A stretch of 10,530 nucleotides of DNA, taken from the NCBI GenBank assembly GCA_002422795.1, contig DITJ01000094.1:1-10530 (forward strand), read 5' to 3'. Both the position numbers and the translations under genes were made by a program. Below the pieces are notes generated by a model. It saw only the letters and a list, made by a program, of their open reading frames with translations. It did not search any database and was not told where the DNA came from. Origin of the DNA: Alphaproteobacteria bacterium UBA6187 (GTDB lineage Bacteria > Pseudomonadota > Alphaproteobacteria > Rickettsiales > UBA6187). Below, one piece after another: positions 1 to 6,949 of this stretch (position 1 is the first letter of the stretch; each line of letters starts with the position of its first letter).

Positions 1-120
1 AAAATTTTTGTGGGACAGTAGTGCCATGGGAGAGGGTTAGGGTGAGGGGCGCTTCCTTCTTAACAGGAAAAATATTTTTACCGGACACTAGTGCGCCTGC
101 GCGGGGACACGTGCCACATA
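1..120. repeat. Cluster of short degenerate repeats
   Basis: Three related motifs are visible: GGGACAGTAGTGCCA at 12-26, CGGACACTAGTGCG at 82-95 and GGGACACGTGCCA at 104-116. The first two are each preceded by an A/T block (1-9 and 68-80), so 1-26 and 68-95 look like diverged direct copies. Between them, 28-50 holds a G-rich GGGAGAGGGTTAGGG stretch, of a type I associate with dispersed REP-like repeats. It is locally much richer in GC than its surroundings. No open frame is convincing. Remnants of insertion-sequence ends or a degraded repeat cluster are possible; that is inference. Confidence 0.4.
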
Positions 121-131
121 ACGAAATAATG

Positions 132-207
132 GGGAGTTTTAAAGTAAAATCACTATAAAGTAAAACTCCTCTAGGTTCTGCCCAGGCTAAAATTTTATTC
201 ACCTAGA
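132..207. repeat. Two adjacent small stem-loops
   Basis: GGAGTTTTA at 133-141 pairs with TAAAACTCC at 161-169 (9 bp, 19-nt loop). Directly after it, TCTAGGT at 170-176 pairs with ACCTAGA at 201-207 (7 bp, 24-nt loop). They abut without a gap and are AT-rich. No function can be assigned. They may belong to the same decayed repeat material as 1-120. Confidence 0.35.
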
Positions 208-294
208 ATTCCTAGTAGAAATGAAAAGCGGAAACGCTATAATGCAATTGATCTGATTAAAAAGAGAAGAAAAATAGTGAAAAACATTAATTAT

Positions 295-322
295 TTGCAA
301 CTTGTAGTATTAGTTTAATAAT
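295..322 (+). promoter_or_regulatory. Weak candidate sigma-70 promoter for the 118-aa gene
   Basis: TTGCAA (295-300) and AATAAT (317-322) are separated by 16 bp and would start transcription about 40 nt before the gene at 370. The region is so AT-rich that chance matches are likely. Confidence 0.25.
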
Positions 323-356
323 TAGTGGGTAATGTTAAAAAATTATTAATTAATTT

Positions 357-362
357 AAGGAG
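357..362 (+). promoter_or_regulatory. Shine-Dalgarno of the 118-aa gene
   Basis: AAGGAG lies 7 nt before the ATG at 370. It is one of the best ribosome binding sites in the window and supports the small gene as translated. Confidence 0.7.
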
Positions 363-369
363 TTGAAAT

Positions 370-726
370 ATGTTTAGTCGTCTTGGAAAGTCAGGTGCAG
401 GTTTTGTAAATAGGATTGCAAATGGTGCAATGTCTTATGGTTCTAGTATAACTCAGGTTAATCCTGAAACATTTAAGGCAGCACAAGAGCTATTAGGAAC
501 TCATGATGCACTGCAAAAAGATCTAAGCACTGGATCTGATGAAGTAAGAGATGCAAAATTTTCTGCAAGAGAACAGAGTAATATAAGCAAAGACGTTGCT
601 GCTGCACAGAAATTAGGCATCCCATATGAAAATGCTAAGGTTGCCAGGGAGAAAAAATATGCTGAAGAAATCTCCAAGGCAAGGGAAACAGTAAAATCCG
701 CAGGTGTAGGTGGTTTTAATCGCTAA
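370..726 (+). CDS. Hypothetical protein, 118 aa, small and alanine/lysine-rich
   Basis: I do not recognise this protein. It has an ATG start with a strong Shine-Dalgarno and ends in TAA. The N-terminus (MFSRLGKSGAGF) is glycine/serine-rich without a clear signal peptide or membrane segment. Residues about 35-110 are rich in A, K, E, D and R and look helical and soluble, with one less helical stretch around LGIPYEN (82-88). The C-terminus is basic and glycine-rich (SAGVGGFNR). There is no cysteine, zinc motif or nucleotide-binding loop. It stands alone: repeats lie upstream, a perfect palindrome lies 22 nt downstream, and argJ follows after about 140 bp with apparently separate expression. Codon use is AT-rich like the neighbours. 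A secreted or lineage-specific protein is possible, but nothing in the sequence proves it. Confidence 0.7.
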   Translation: MFSRLGKSGAGFVNRIANGAMSYGSSITQVNPETFKAAQELLGTHDALQKDLSTGSDEVRDAKFSAREQSNISKDVAAAQKLGIPYENAKVAREKKYAEEISKARETVKSAGVGGFNR

Positions 727-747
727 TTATATCCATCAGTTACTTTT

Positions 748-783
748 ATCTGAGTTCTCTAATTGCAATTAGAGAACTCAGAT
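748..783 (+). repeat. Perfect 36-bp palindrome, possible hairpin terminator
   Basis: Positions 748-765 are exactly the reverse complement of 766-783, centred on AATTGCAATT. As RNA it would form a long uninterrupted stem just after the 118-aa gene. No T-tract follows on either strand, so it is not a classical intrinsic terminator. It could be an RNA-stabilising 3' hairpin, a binding site for a dimeric protein, or a small palindromic repeat. Confidence 0.75.
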
Positions 784-867
784 TAGATAATATGCCATCT
801 TATTTCTAAGAATTTGAAAAATTTATAAATAATCATAATGTAATTAAACTTGAAGAAATTATAAACC

Positions 868-2106
868 ATGTCTGAAAAAATTTCCCCACTTGCTCCTGTA
901 TCACTCCCTATAATGCCAGCAATTTCAGGCGTTAAGTTAGGCACAGCATCTTGCGAAATAAAATATAAAAACCGCACTGATGTAATGGTGGCAGAGCTCG
1001 CGCCAGGCACTATTGCTGCTGGGGTATTTACAAAATCCAAAACTGCCAGTGCCAATATCTGGTGGGGAAAGGATGCTATAAAGCACGGGCGCGGGCGCGG
1101 GCGCGTGCTGGTAGTGAATTCCGGCAATGCCAATGCATTTAACGGCAAATGCGGTGAGGATTCCGTAGCAAGAATCGTGGATGCTTGCGCTGATTTATGG
1201 GATTGCAGCCGGGAGGAAATATTCCCATCATCAACCGGCGTAATCGGCCAGCCGCTCCCTGATGAAAAAATCACATCAGCACTTAAAAATATCAAAGAAA
1301 ACCTACAACCAAATAGCTGGATTGAGGCCGCTAAGGCTATCATGACCACCGATACCTACCCGAAAGCTGCCACCAGAACCGCAATAATCGGCGGGGTAGA
1401 AGTAAAAATAAACGGAATAGCCAAAGGCTCCGGCATGATAGCGCCAGATATGGCAACCATGCTTTCTTATATTTTCACAGACGCTGCAATCACCCATGAA
1501 GCCCTTCAGGAAATGCTAAGTGGCGCAGTTGAGGATTCATATAATTCTATTACTGTTGATTCTGATACATCCACCAGCGATACACTTTTAATATTTGCAA
1601 CTGGTAAGGCCAATAATAAACCAATTACCAGCGTAACTGCTGAAGGCGCAAAAGATTTCAAGGAAAAGCTGGAAAGCTTAATGCTGGAACTTGCCCACTT
1701 AGTTGTGAAAGACGGCGAAGGCGCAAGCAAATTCATATCTATAAAAGTAACTGGTGCAGAAGATAAACGCGCGGCGAAAGTTATCGGCATGGCGATTGCC
1801 AATTCCCCCCTGGTTAAAACTGCAATAGCGGGTGAAGATGCCAATTGGGGCAGAATTGTAATGGCAGTTGGCAAATCTGGTGAAGAGGCTAACCGCGATA
1901 AGATGTCTGTATGGGTTGGCGGTGTGAATATTGTAAAAGACGGGCAGCTAAACCCATCATATATTGAAGCGGAAGTTACCAACCACATGAAAGGCCAGAA
2001 TATTGATATTGAGGTTTATGTGGGCATAGGCAACGGCAGTCACATTGTTTGGACATGCGACCTTACCTATGATTATATCAGGATTAATGCTGATTACAGA
2101 AGCTAA
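868..2106 (+). CDS. argJ: Bifunctional glutamate N-acetyltransferase / ornithine acetyltransferase (ArgJ)
   Basis: ArgJ moves the acetyl group from N-acetylornithine to glutamate, recycling it in arginine biosynthesis; some members also use acetyl-CoA to make N-acetylglutamate. The 412-aa length is normal. The autocleavage motif KGSGMIAPDMATML is at 186-199, where Thr197 becomes the N-terminal nucleophile of the beta chain. The oxyanion-hole segment SSTGVIG is at 121-127, and ITVDSDTSTSD (228-238) and the C-terminal DLTYDYIRINADYRS match the family. GDGD is replaced by DSDT around 231-234, a mild variation. The ATG at 868 has only a weak upstream GAAG, but the protein lines up with the family from here. 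It converges with dnaJ across 14 bp with no terminator. No other arg gene is nearby. Whether it is mono- or bifunctional cannot be read from the sequence. Confidence 0.95.
   Translation: MSEKISPLAPVSLPIMPAISGVKLGTASCEIKYKNRTDVMVAELAPGTIAAGVFTKSKTASANIWWGKDAIKHGRGRGRVLVVNSGNANAFNGKCGEDSVARIVDACADLWDCSREEIFPSSTGVIGQPLPDEKITSALKNIKENLQPNSWIEAAKAIMTTDTYPKAATRTAIIGGVEVKINGIAKGSGMIAPDMATMLSYIFTDAAITHEALQEMLSGAVEDSYNSITVDSDTSTSDTLLIFATGKANNKPITSVTAEGAKDFKEKLESLMLELAHLVVKDGEGASKFISIKVTGAEDKRAAKVIGMAIANSPLVKTAIAGEDANWGRIVMAVGKSGEEANRDKMSVWVGGVNIVKDGQLNPSYIEAEVTNHMKGQNIDIEVYVGIGNGSHIVWTCDLTYDYIRINADYRS
1087..1104 (+). repeat. GGGCGC hexamer x3 inside argJ
   Basis: Three exact in-frame copies of GGGCGC encode Gly-Arg three times (residues 74-79), just before the conserved VVNSGNAN strand. 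They are flanked by AGCACG (1082-1087) and CGTGCT (1104-1109), which are inverted copies. This is a GC-rich island in an AT-rich gene and a plausible slippage site that changes length by two residues per step. Confidence 0.7.
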
Positions 2107-2120
2107 TACCAGCTATTATA

Positions 2121-3281
2121 TTAATCCTTCTTATCTGCCCAGAAGCCCCTAACCTTATCTATAAAGCTTTCTGCTTTAGGGTTTGTGCCACGGCCATCAA
2201 GGTTATTAAATTCTTCCAGCAATTCACGTTGCCTCTTGGAGATTTTTACAGGAATTTCCACAGCAACATGTATATACATATCGCCACGTCTGCCACCGCT
2301 TTGCATTATGGTCATGCCTTTGCCTTTTAAGCGGAAGCGGTCATCTGTTTGCGTTCCTGCCGGAACAGTTACTTTGGCGCGGGTGCCATCTATCACAGGA
2401 ACTTCCACCTCGCCGCCAAGGGTTGCAATAGTCATTTTTATAGGTGCTTTGCAGTGAATATCATTACCTTCGCGTATGAAGAATTCATGCGGAGTAATCG
2501 ATATAAAAATATATAAATCCCCGGCCTCGCCGCCGCGAAGGCCAACTTCACCTTCTCCGGTTAGTCTTATACGCGTGCCTTCTTCAACACCTTCAGGGAT
2601 ATTCACAAGCAGGTTCTTTTCACGGCGCACACGGCCTTCACCCGAACATGAACCGCATGGGTTACTTATTACTTTTCCAGCGCCATGACAGCTTGTGCAG
2701 GTGCGCTCCATCGTGAAGAAGCCCTGCTGGGTACGGATTTTTCCATGCCCGCCGCACATGCGGCAATCCACAGGCGCAGAGCCATCTTTACTGCCTTTAC
2801 CGCTGCACGTGTCGCATTTTGCAGCAGTTGTGAATTGGATTTTTTGCTGCTTACCGTGGAAGGCATCCGATAGGTTTATCTCAAGGTTATATCTTAAATC
2901 CGCACCACGCAAAGAAGCACTTTGCCTTGCGCCACCGCGCTTGCCGCCCATCATATCGCCAAATAAATCACCGAATATATCGGAGAAATTGGCTCCCGGA
3001 TCAAACCCGGCGCCAAAGCCGCCATTACTAGACCTTGCACTTCCCATGCCGCCATTTTCAAACGCAGCATGACCATACCTATCATATGCAGCACGTTTCT
3101 GGTCGTCCTTTAAAACTTCATATGCTTCTGATATTTCACGGAATTTTACTTCGGCTTCCTTATCCCCTGGATTGCGGTCAGGATGATATTTCATCGCAAG
3201 GCTGCGATATGCCTTTTTAAGTTCATCTGCACTGGCAGATTTGGTAGTACCGAGCAGCTTGTAATAATCTTGTTTGGCCAT
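2121..3281 (-). CDS. dnaJ: Chaperone protein DnaJ (Hsp40)
   Basis: DnaJ delivers unfolded clients to DnaK and stimulates its ATPase. The full class-A layout is present in 386 aa: J domain at about 4-70 with HPD at 33-35, Gly/Phe-rich linker at about 76-115, four CxxCxGxG zinc repeats (Cys156/159, 173/176, 195/198, 209/212), then the two beta-sandwich substrate domains and a dimerisation end. All eight zinc cysteines are intact. I chose the ATG at 3281 (MAKQDYY), the usual family start; an in-frame TTG two codons earlier is unlikely. No Shine-Dalgarno is visible. The sequence just upstream is the pyrimidine-rich arm of a long inverted repeat that ends 10 nt before the ATG. It lies 128 nt downstream of dnaK on the same strand and is presumably co-transcribed. 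It converges with argJ. Confidence 0.97.
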   Translation of the reverse strand: MAKQDYYKLLGTTKSASADELKKAYRSLAMKYHPDRNPGDKEAEVKFREISEAYEVLKDDQKRAAYDRYGHAAFENGGMGSARSSNGGFGAGFDPGANFSDIFGDLFGDMMGGKRGGARQSASLRGADLRYNLEINLSDAFHGKQQKIQFTTAAKCDTCSGKGSKDGSAPVDCRMCGGHGKIRTQQGFFTMERTCTSCHGAGKVISNPCGSCSGEGRVRREKNLLVNIPEGVEEGTRIRLTGEGEVGLRGGEAGDLYIFISITPHEFFIREGNDIHCKAPIKMTIATLGGEVEVPVIDGTRAKVTVPAGTQTDDRFRLKGKGMTIMQSGGRRGDMYIHVAVEIPVKISKRQRELLEEFNNLDGRGTNPKAESFIDKVRGFWADKKD

Positions 3282-3291
3282 AATCAAGTAG

Positions 3292-3400
3292 AGTGTAAGA
3301 GTGTGAGAATGTAAGAGTGTAAGTAAGTAAGATGTAAGAGGTTATAAGTAAAGAAAATTTTTCTATTACTTACACTCTTACATTCTCACACTCTTACACT
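3292..3400. repeat. Perfect 35-bp inverted repeat in the dnaK-dnaJ spacer
   Basis: Positions 3292-3326 are the exact reverse complement of 3366-3400, around a 39-nt loop. Each arm is built from 16-bp tandem units starting GTAAGAGTGT (3295 and 3311), with a degraded third unit running into the loop from 3327. In the dnaK-dnaJ transcript the 5' arm is purine-rich and starts 9 nt after the dnaK stop codon. The pyrimidine-rich 3' arm ends 10 nt before the dnaJ ATG. No T-tract follows, so termination is unlikely. Roles in mRNA processing, in setting the DnaK:DnaJ ratio, or in temperature-dependent access to the dnaJ start are possible; so is a recently inserted palindromic element. Confidence 0.9.
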
Positions 3401-3409
3401 TTATTCTTA

Positions 3410-5344
3410 CTAGCTAGCTTTCTTATCTTTCTTAGTTCCTTTGCTATCAACTTCTTCATAATCCACATCTACAACTTTACCGCCATCTTCTTCTTTATTA
3501 GAAGCTTCAGCCGTTGCAGTATCGCCTTCAGGATTTTCCTGCGCAGCTTTGTAAACAGCCTCACCAAGTTTCATTGCAGCTTGCATCAAAGCCTCTGTTT
3601 TAGCTTTAATGGTTTCTGCATCATCATTCTCTGCGGCAGATTTAAGCTCAGAAATTGCATCTTCGATGGCTTTTTTCTCATCTTCAGAAACCTTATCCCC
3701 ATATTCTTTAAGGGATTTTTCTGTTGAGAAAATCAAGCTATCCGCATGGTTTTTGCTATCCACCAATTCACGCTTTTTCTTATCTTCTTCAGCATGTTCT
3801 TCAGCATCTTTTACCATTTTTTCAACATCAGCGTCAGAAAGGCCGCCAGATGCCTGGATGGTGATTTTCTGCTCTTTACCGGTAACTTTATCACGGGCAA
3901 GAACATTTACTATACCGTTTGCGTCAATATCAAACTCAACCTCAATCTGTGGCATGCCGCGTGGTGCAGGTGGAATATTTTCCAAATTGAACTGGCCAAG
4001 CAATTTATTGCTTGCCGCCATTTCACGTTCACCCTGGTATACACGAATTGTAACAGCAGACTGGTTATCATCAGCCGTTGAAAATACTTGCGATTTCTTA
4101 GTTGGGATAGTGGTATTGCGGTCGATAAGGCGTGTGAAAATGCCGCCTAAAGTTTCAATACCAAGTGATAGCGGAGTAACATCAAGAAGCAGTACATCCT
4201 TCACATCGCCCTGTAACACACCGCCCTGGATTGCAGCACCCATAGCCACAACTTCATCAGGGTTAACACCTTTATGCGGCTCCAGGCCAAAGAAATTTTT
4301 AACCATTTCCTGTACTTTTGGCATACGGGTCATACCGCCAACCAATACCACATCTTCAATATCAGAAGCTTTCAGGCCGGAATCTTTCAAGGCTTTTTTG
4401 CAAGGCTCCATAGTGCGCTGCACCAGATCTATTACCAATTCTTCCAGTTTAGCACGGGTAAGTTTGATATTTAAGTGCTTAGGGCCAGAAGCGTCAGCAG
4501 TTATATATGGCTGGTTGATTTCAGTTTCAGTAGCGCTGGAAAGCTCAATCTTGGCTTTTTCAGCAGCTTCCTTCAGGCGCTGCAATGCAAGCGGGTCTTT
4601 GGAAAGGTCGATACCTGAATCTTTTTTGAATGTATCTACGATATAGCTTAAGATTTTAGAATCGAAATCTGCACCACCTAGGAATGTATCACCATTCGTT
4701 GCTTTTACTTCAAATACACCATCGCCGATCTCTAAAATTGATACGTCGAAAGTACCGCCGCCAAGGTCATATACAGCAATTACTTTGCCTTCTTTCTTAT
4801 CTAATCCATAAGCAAGCGCAGCCGCAGTTGGCTCGTTAATTATACGCAACACTTCAAGACCAGCAATTTTACCGGCATCCTTAGTTGCCTGGCGCTGTGC
4901 GTCATCGAAATATGCAGGAACTGTGATAACTGCTTTATCAACTTTTTCGCCCAAATAGGCTTCAGCATCAGCTTTAAGTTTTTGCAGGATAAATGCGCTA
5001 ATCTGGCTTGGGGAATATTTCTCGCCACCAGCTTCAACCCAGGCATCACCATTTTTGCCCTTAACAATTTTGTAAGGAACATGCTTCATATCTTCTTTAG
5101 TTATAGGATCATCGAATCTGCGGCCAATCAACCTTTTTACTTCATATATTGTCTCAGGGTTTGTCACAGCCTGGCGCTTTGCAGCCTCACCCACTACTCT
5201 TTCTTTATTTCCGCCCATGAAAGCAACAATTGAAGGTGTTGTTCTGCGGCCTTCCGCATTTTCAAGAACCTTAGCAGTCTTGCCATCCATGATTGATACA
5301 CATGAATTTGTAGTACCAAGGTCAATTCCTATTACTTTACCCAT
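3410..5344 (-). CDS. dnaK: Molecular chaperone DnaK (Hsp70)
   Basis: DnaK is the ATP-driven Hsp70 that binds exposed hydrophobic stretches in the cytosol, working with DnaJ and GrpE. At 644 aa it is full length. The nucleotide-binding domain shows IGIDLGTTNS (5-14), DLGGGTFDVSIL (193-204) and VGGMTRMPKV (335-344). The interdomain linker with LLLDVTPLSLG lies at about 383-401. The substrate domain and a charged helical lid follow, ending in an acidic VVDVDYEEVD segment and a lysine-rich tail. The ATG at 5344 is preceded by GGAG (5350-5353) at 5-nt spacing. A heat-shock-type promoter lies about 70 bp upstream. The TAG stop is 9 nt from the inverted repeat before dnaJ. No GrpE gene is in the window. 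Confidence 0.99.
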   Translation of the reverse strand: MGKVIGIDLGTTNSCVSIMDGKTAKVLENAEGRRTTPSIVAFMGGNKERVVGEAAKRQAVTNPETIYEVKRLIGRRFDDPITKEDMKHVPYKIVKGKNGDAWVEAGGEKYSPSQISAFILQKLKADAEAYLGEKVDKAVITVPAYFDDAQRQATKDAGKIAGLEVLRIINEPTAAALAYGLDKKEGKVIAVYDLGGGTFDVSILEIGDGVFEVKATNGDTFLGGADFDSKILSYIVDTFKKDSGIDLSKDPLALQRLKEAAEKAKIELSSATETEINQPYITADASGPKHLNIKLTRAKLEELVIDLVQRTMEPCKKALKDSGLKASDIEDVVLVGGMTRMPKVQEMVKNFFGLEPHKGVNPDEVVAMGAAIQGGVLQGDVKDVLLLDVTPLSLGIETLGGIFTRLIDRNTTIPTKKSQVFSTADDNQSAVTIRVYQGEREMAASNKLLGQFNLENIPPAPRGMPQIEVEFDIDANGIVNVLARDKVTGKEQKITIQASGGLSDADVEKMVKDAEEHAEEDKKKRELVDSKNHADSLIFSTEKSLKEYGDKVSEDEKKAIEDAISELKSAAENDDAETIKAKTEALMQAAMKLGEAVYKAAQENPEGDTATAEASNKEEDGGKVVDVDYEEVDSKGTKKDKKAS

Positions 5345-5413
5345 AACGGCTCCATTTACTGTTCTAAATTATAATTTTTGATTTTGAAATGGGTGTTACT
5401 CCACTTCCTACTG

Positions 5414-5444
5414 CTTATATAAGGATGGATTTTGTATATGCAAG
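5414..5444 (-). promoter_or_regulatory. RpoH (sigma-32) heat-shock promoter of dnaK
   Basis: Reading the minus strand, CTTG (5444-5441) is followed by exactly 17 bp and then CTTATATAAG (5423-5414). This fits every fixed position of the alphaproteobacterial heat-shock consensus CTTG-N17/18-CYTATNTNNG. Transcription would start near 5407 and give a leader of about 60 nt. The -10 element here is itself a perfect 10-bp palindrome. Confidence 0.75.
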
Positions 5445-5725
5445 TGGCTGATGGAAGTTTTTTTATTGTTTTTAATGCTTTGTTACACAAATAGGAATCA
5501 GTAACGCTATATAACACATTGAGAAGATGTAGTTTTGGCTCTGTTTGAAAATCAAGACACAAGCAAGCAACACATCCGCACTTAACCTATAAAGCCGCCC
5601 TGCCACGCTTCGAAACCAATTTTGGTGACACCCTATCATTACATAAAACTAAAAAACAGCAAGCCAAAATGACTATAACCTAAATAAATCATCATTTATG
5701 AAATAAAACTTTTACATTACTTGTT
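5445..5725. other. Intergenic region without a supported gene
   Basis: This is most of the gap between the divergent dnaK and oxygenase genes. It is AT-rich apart from a GC-richer patch at about 5590-5635 that contains ACCAATTTTGGT. Short minus-strand frames across it look random in composition, have no ribosome binding site and match no family I know. I see no RNA gene or terminator. Confidence 0.5.
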
Positions 5726-5731
5726 TATAAT
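5726..5731 (+). promoter_or_regulatory. Candidate -10 box for the oxygenase gene
   Basis: A perfect TATAAT at 5726-5731 would place the start near 5738, where the first arm of the leader stem-loop begins. No good -35 hexamer sits at 16-18 bp (TTTACA at 5711 is too close), so the promoter may rely on an activator or on its -10 alone. Confidence 0.4.
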
Positions 5732-5737
5732 ATACCA

Positions 5738-5808
5738 GCCGATTCCTTATCAACTAGGCGTATTAAACATACGTAAGTGCATAGGCAAAACGATGATAAA
5801 GAATCGGC
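5738..5808 (+). promoter_or_regulatory. Structured 5' leader upstream of the oxygenase gene
   Basis: GCCGATTCCTTATCA (5738-5752) pairs with 5794-5808, 15 bp with one mismatch. Within the loop CGTAT (5759-5763) pairs with ATACG (5769-5773). The structure ends 20 nt before the Shine-Dalgarno (AAAGGA, 5829-5834). It could be an mRNA-protecting 5' hairpin, a protein-binding leader, or a DNA operator. It matches no riboswitch class I know. Confidence 0.45.
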
Positions 5809-5839
5809 AAGCATGCAAATCTATTATTAAAGGAAGCAA

Positions 5840-6949
5840 ATGAACAGTCGATTAGCAAGCCCACTAAAGAACAGTATCCTGCATTTAAGAAATATAAGAA
5901 CAATCCATAATGCATCTCGCTATCGGGATACATTAACGGTTATACAATTCCCTGAGGCGCTAAAGGAGGGGTTTATTGACTCGGCCACACGCTATGCAAA
6001 CGCCGCACATCAGGTTAGCCTAGGGAAGGCAAAATGGGGAGCGAATGGAAAAGATCCTTTGCTTGTAGAGATGCCAGATAAATTGAGGAAATCTATAAAT
6101 TCTTTAACATGCTCTCCGCAAACAAAAGAAATATATGAATTCAAAAAATTTATTAATGATTTTACAGCAGGTAAAATTCCGGTAGGTGTTATAACTGGTA
6201 TGCCGGTAAACCCCATACCATTTCCACAAGATAAACTTGATGTAAAACTAAGGAGCGACCTGGAAGAGAATAATAAGGATTTCCAGTATAATTCATGTGT
6301 GCATGAATTAATGATGCAGGTTTTATTTGGCTTTGTACCATTTTATAAAGATGAAAAACCAGGGGCCATTATTTTGCTTAATGATGAAGGATATGGAAGT
6401 TTTTTGAGCAAAAAAGGGCTGCCGTGGCATGTAGATGGTTCAAGACAAGTGGATACTCCAGGAGAGATACCCGGCATAGTATCTTTATTATGTATAAATA
6501 CTGGTGATGATGTAACAAAGTTTGTAGCAGCAAGGGAGTTATTTAACTCACTTACAGCAAGATCCAGGGAGGAATTACTAAAACCCCAGTATAAATATAT
6601 TGAGGTTCGAGATTATGTGGACAGTGCATATTTCCCGGTATTCCTAAAAAATGGTGATGATATAGGCATCCAATTAACAACCGGGCATGAAACATTTTCA
6701 CGAACCCTGGAAGGAAGATATGCGTTATCTGAATTAAAGGGTAAGCTTGAAGAATTAAAAAAGTCACCCGGCTCAACAGCCGAAGTTATCCTGGAAAAAG
6801 GGGATTTGGCAGTCAGCCTTAATGCCCCTTATGAAGGAGAAAACCCTGAAAAAGTTGTAAATAACAGCTTACATCTTCGCCAGCCAGGGGCTGGCAAATG
6901 TTACGACAGGTTGCTTACACGGCAACATTACGGCAGTTTTGCATTATAG
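5840..6949 (+). CDS. Clavaminate-synthase/TauD-like Fe(II)/2-oxoglutarate-dependent oxygenase
   Basis: This is probably a non-haem iron oxygenase that couples 2-oxoglutarate decarboxylation to hydroxylation or desaturation of a small molecule, often an amino acid in this subfamily. The 369-aa protein has the iron-binding HxD in LPWHVDGS (His197, Asp199). After it comes a segment like the family's 'PDYLLLLCL.. ATT' region (GIVSLLCINTGDDVTKFVAAREL, about 212-234). Late in the chain are GDL at 321-323, a distal His345 in NNSLHLRQ and Arg358 13 residues further on, which fits the 2-oxoglutarate-binding Arg. The ATG at 5840 follows AAAGGA at 5-nt spacing. There is no signal peptide. It is a single gene, divergent from dnaK, with a structured leader and a stop codon inside a palindromic element. 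The substrate cannot be told; the family call rests on motifs. Confidence 0.7.
   Translation: MNSRLASPLKNSILHLRNIRTIHNASRYRDTLTVIQFPEALKEGFIDSATRYANAAHQVSLGKAKWGANGKDPLLVEMPDKLRKSINSLTCSPQTKEIYEFKKFINDFTAGKIPVGVITGMPVNPIPFPQDKLDVKLRSDLEENNKDFQYNSCVHELMMQVLFGFVPFYKDEKPGAIILLNDEGYGSFLSKKGLPWHVDGSRQVDTPGEIPGIVSLLCINTGDDVTKFVAARELFNSLTARSREELLKPQYKYIEVRDYVDSAYFPVFLKNGDDIGIQLTTGHETFSRTLEGRYALSELKGKLEELKKSPGSTAEVILEKGDLAVSLNAPYEGENPEKVVNNSLHLRQPGAGKCYDRLLTRQHYGSFAL

Noticed and set aside
783..1988. Minus-strand open frames opposite argJ
   Set aside because: They are antisense to a complete, motif-supported argJ and have no family features or ribosome binding sites.
3282..3287. TTG start two codons before the dnaJ ATG
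   Set aside because: The MAKQDYY start is the family norm, and the TTG has no better ribosome binding site.
3295..3342. CRISPR-like array from the 16-bp tandem units
   Set aside because: The units are contiguous, too short, have no spacers, and no cas gene is present.
3609..4646. Long (345-codon) plus-strand frame opposite dnaK
   Set aside because: The serine-rich translation is typical of the complement of a highly conserved gene; it has no motif and no Shine-Dalgarno, and dnaK is certain.
5356..5643. Short minus-strand frames upstream of dnaK, including one ending SKRGRAAL and one starting MIGCHQNW
   Set aside because: Two frames each give superficially plausible peptides, none has a ribosome binding site or known motif, and the dnaK promoter lies inside the region.
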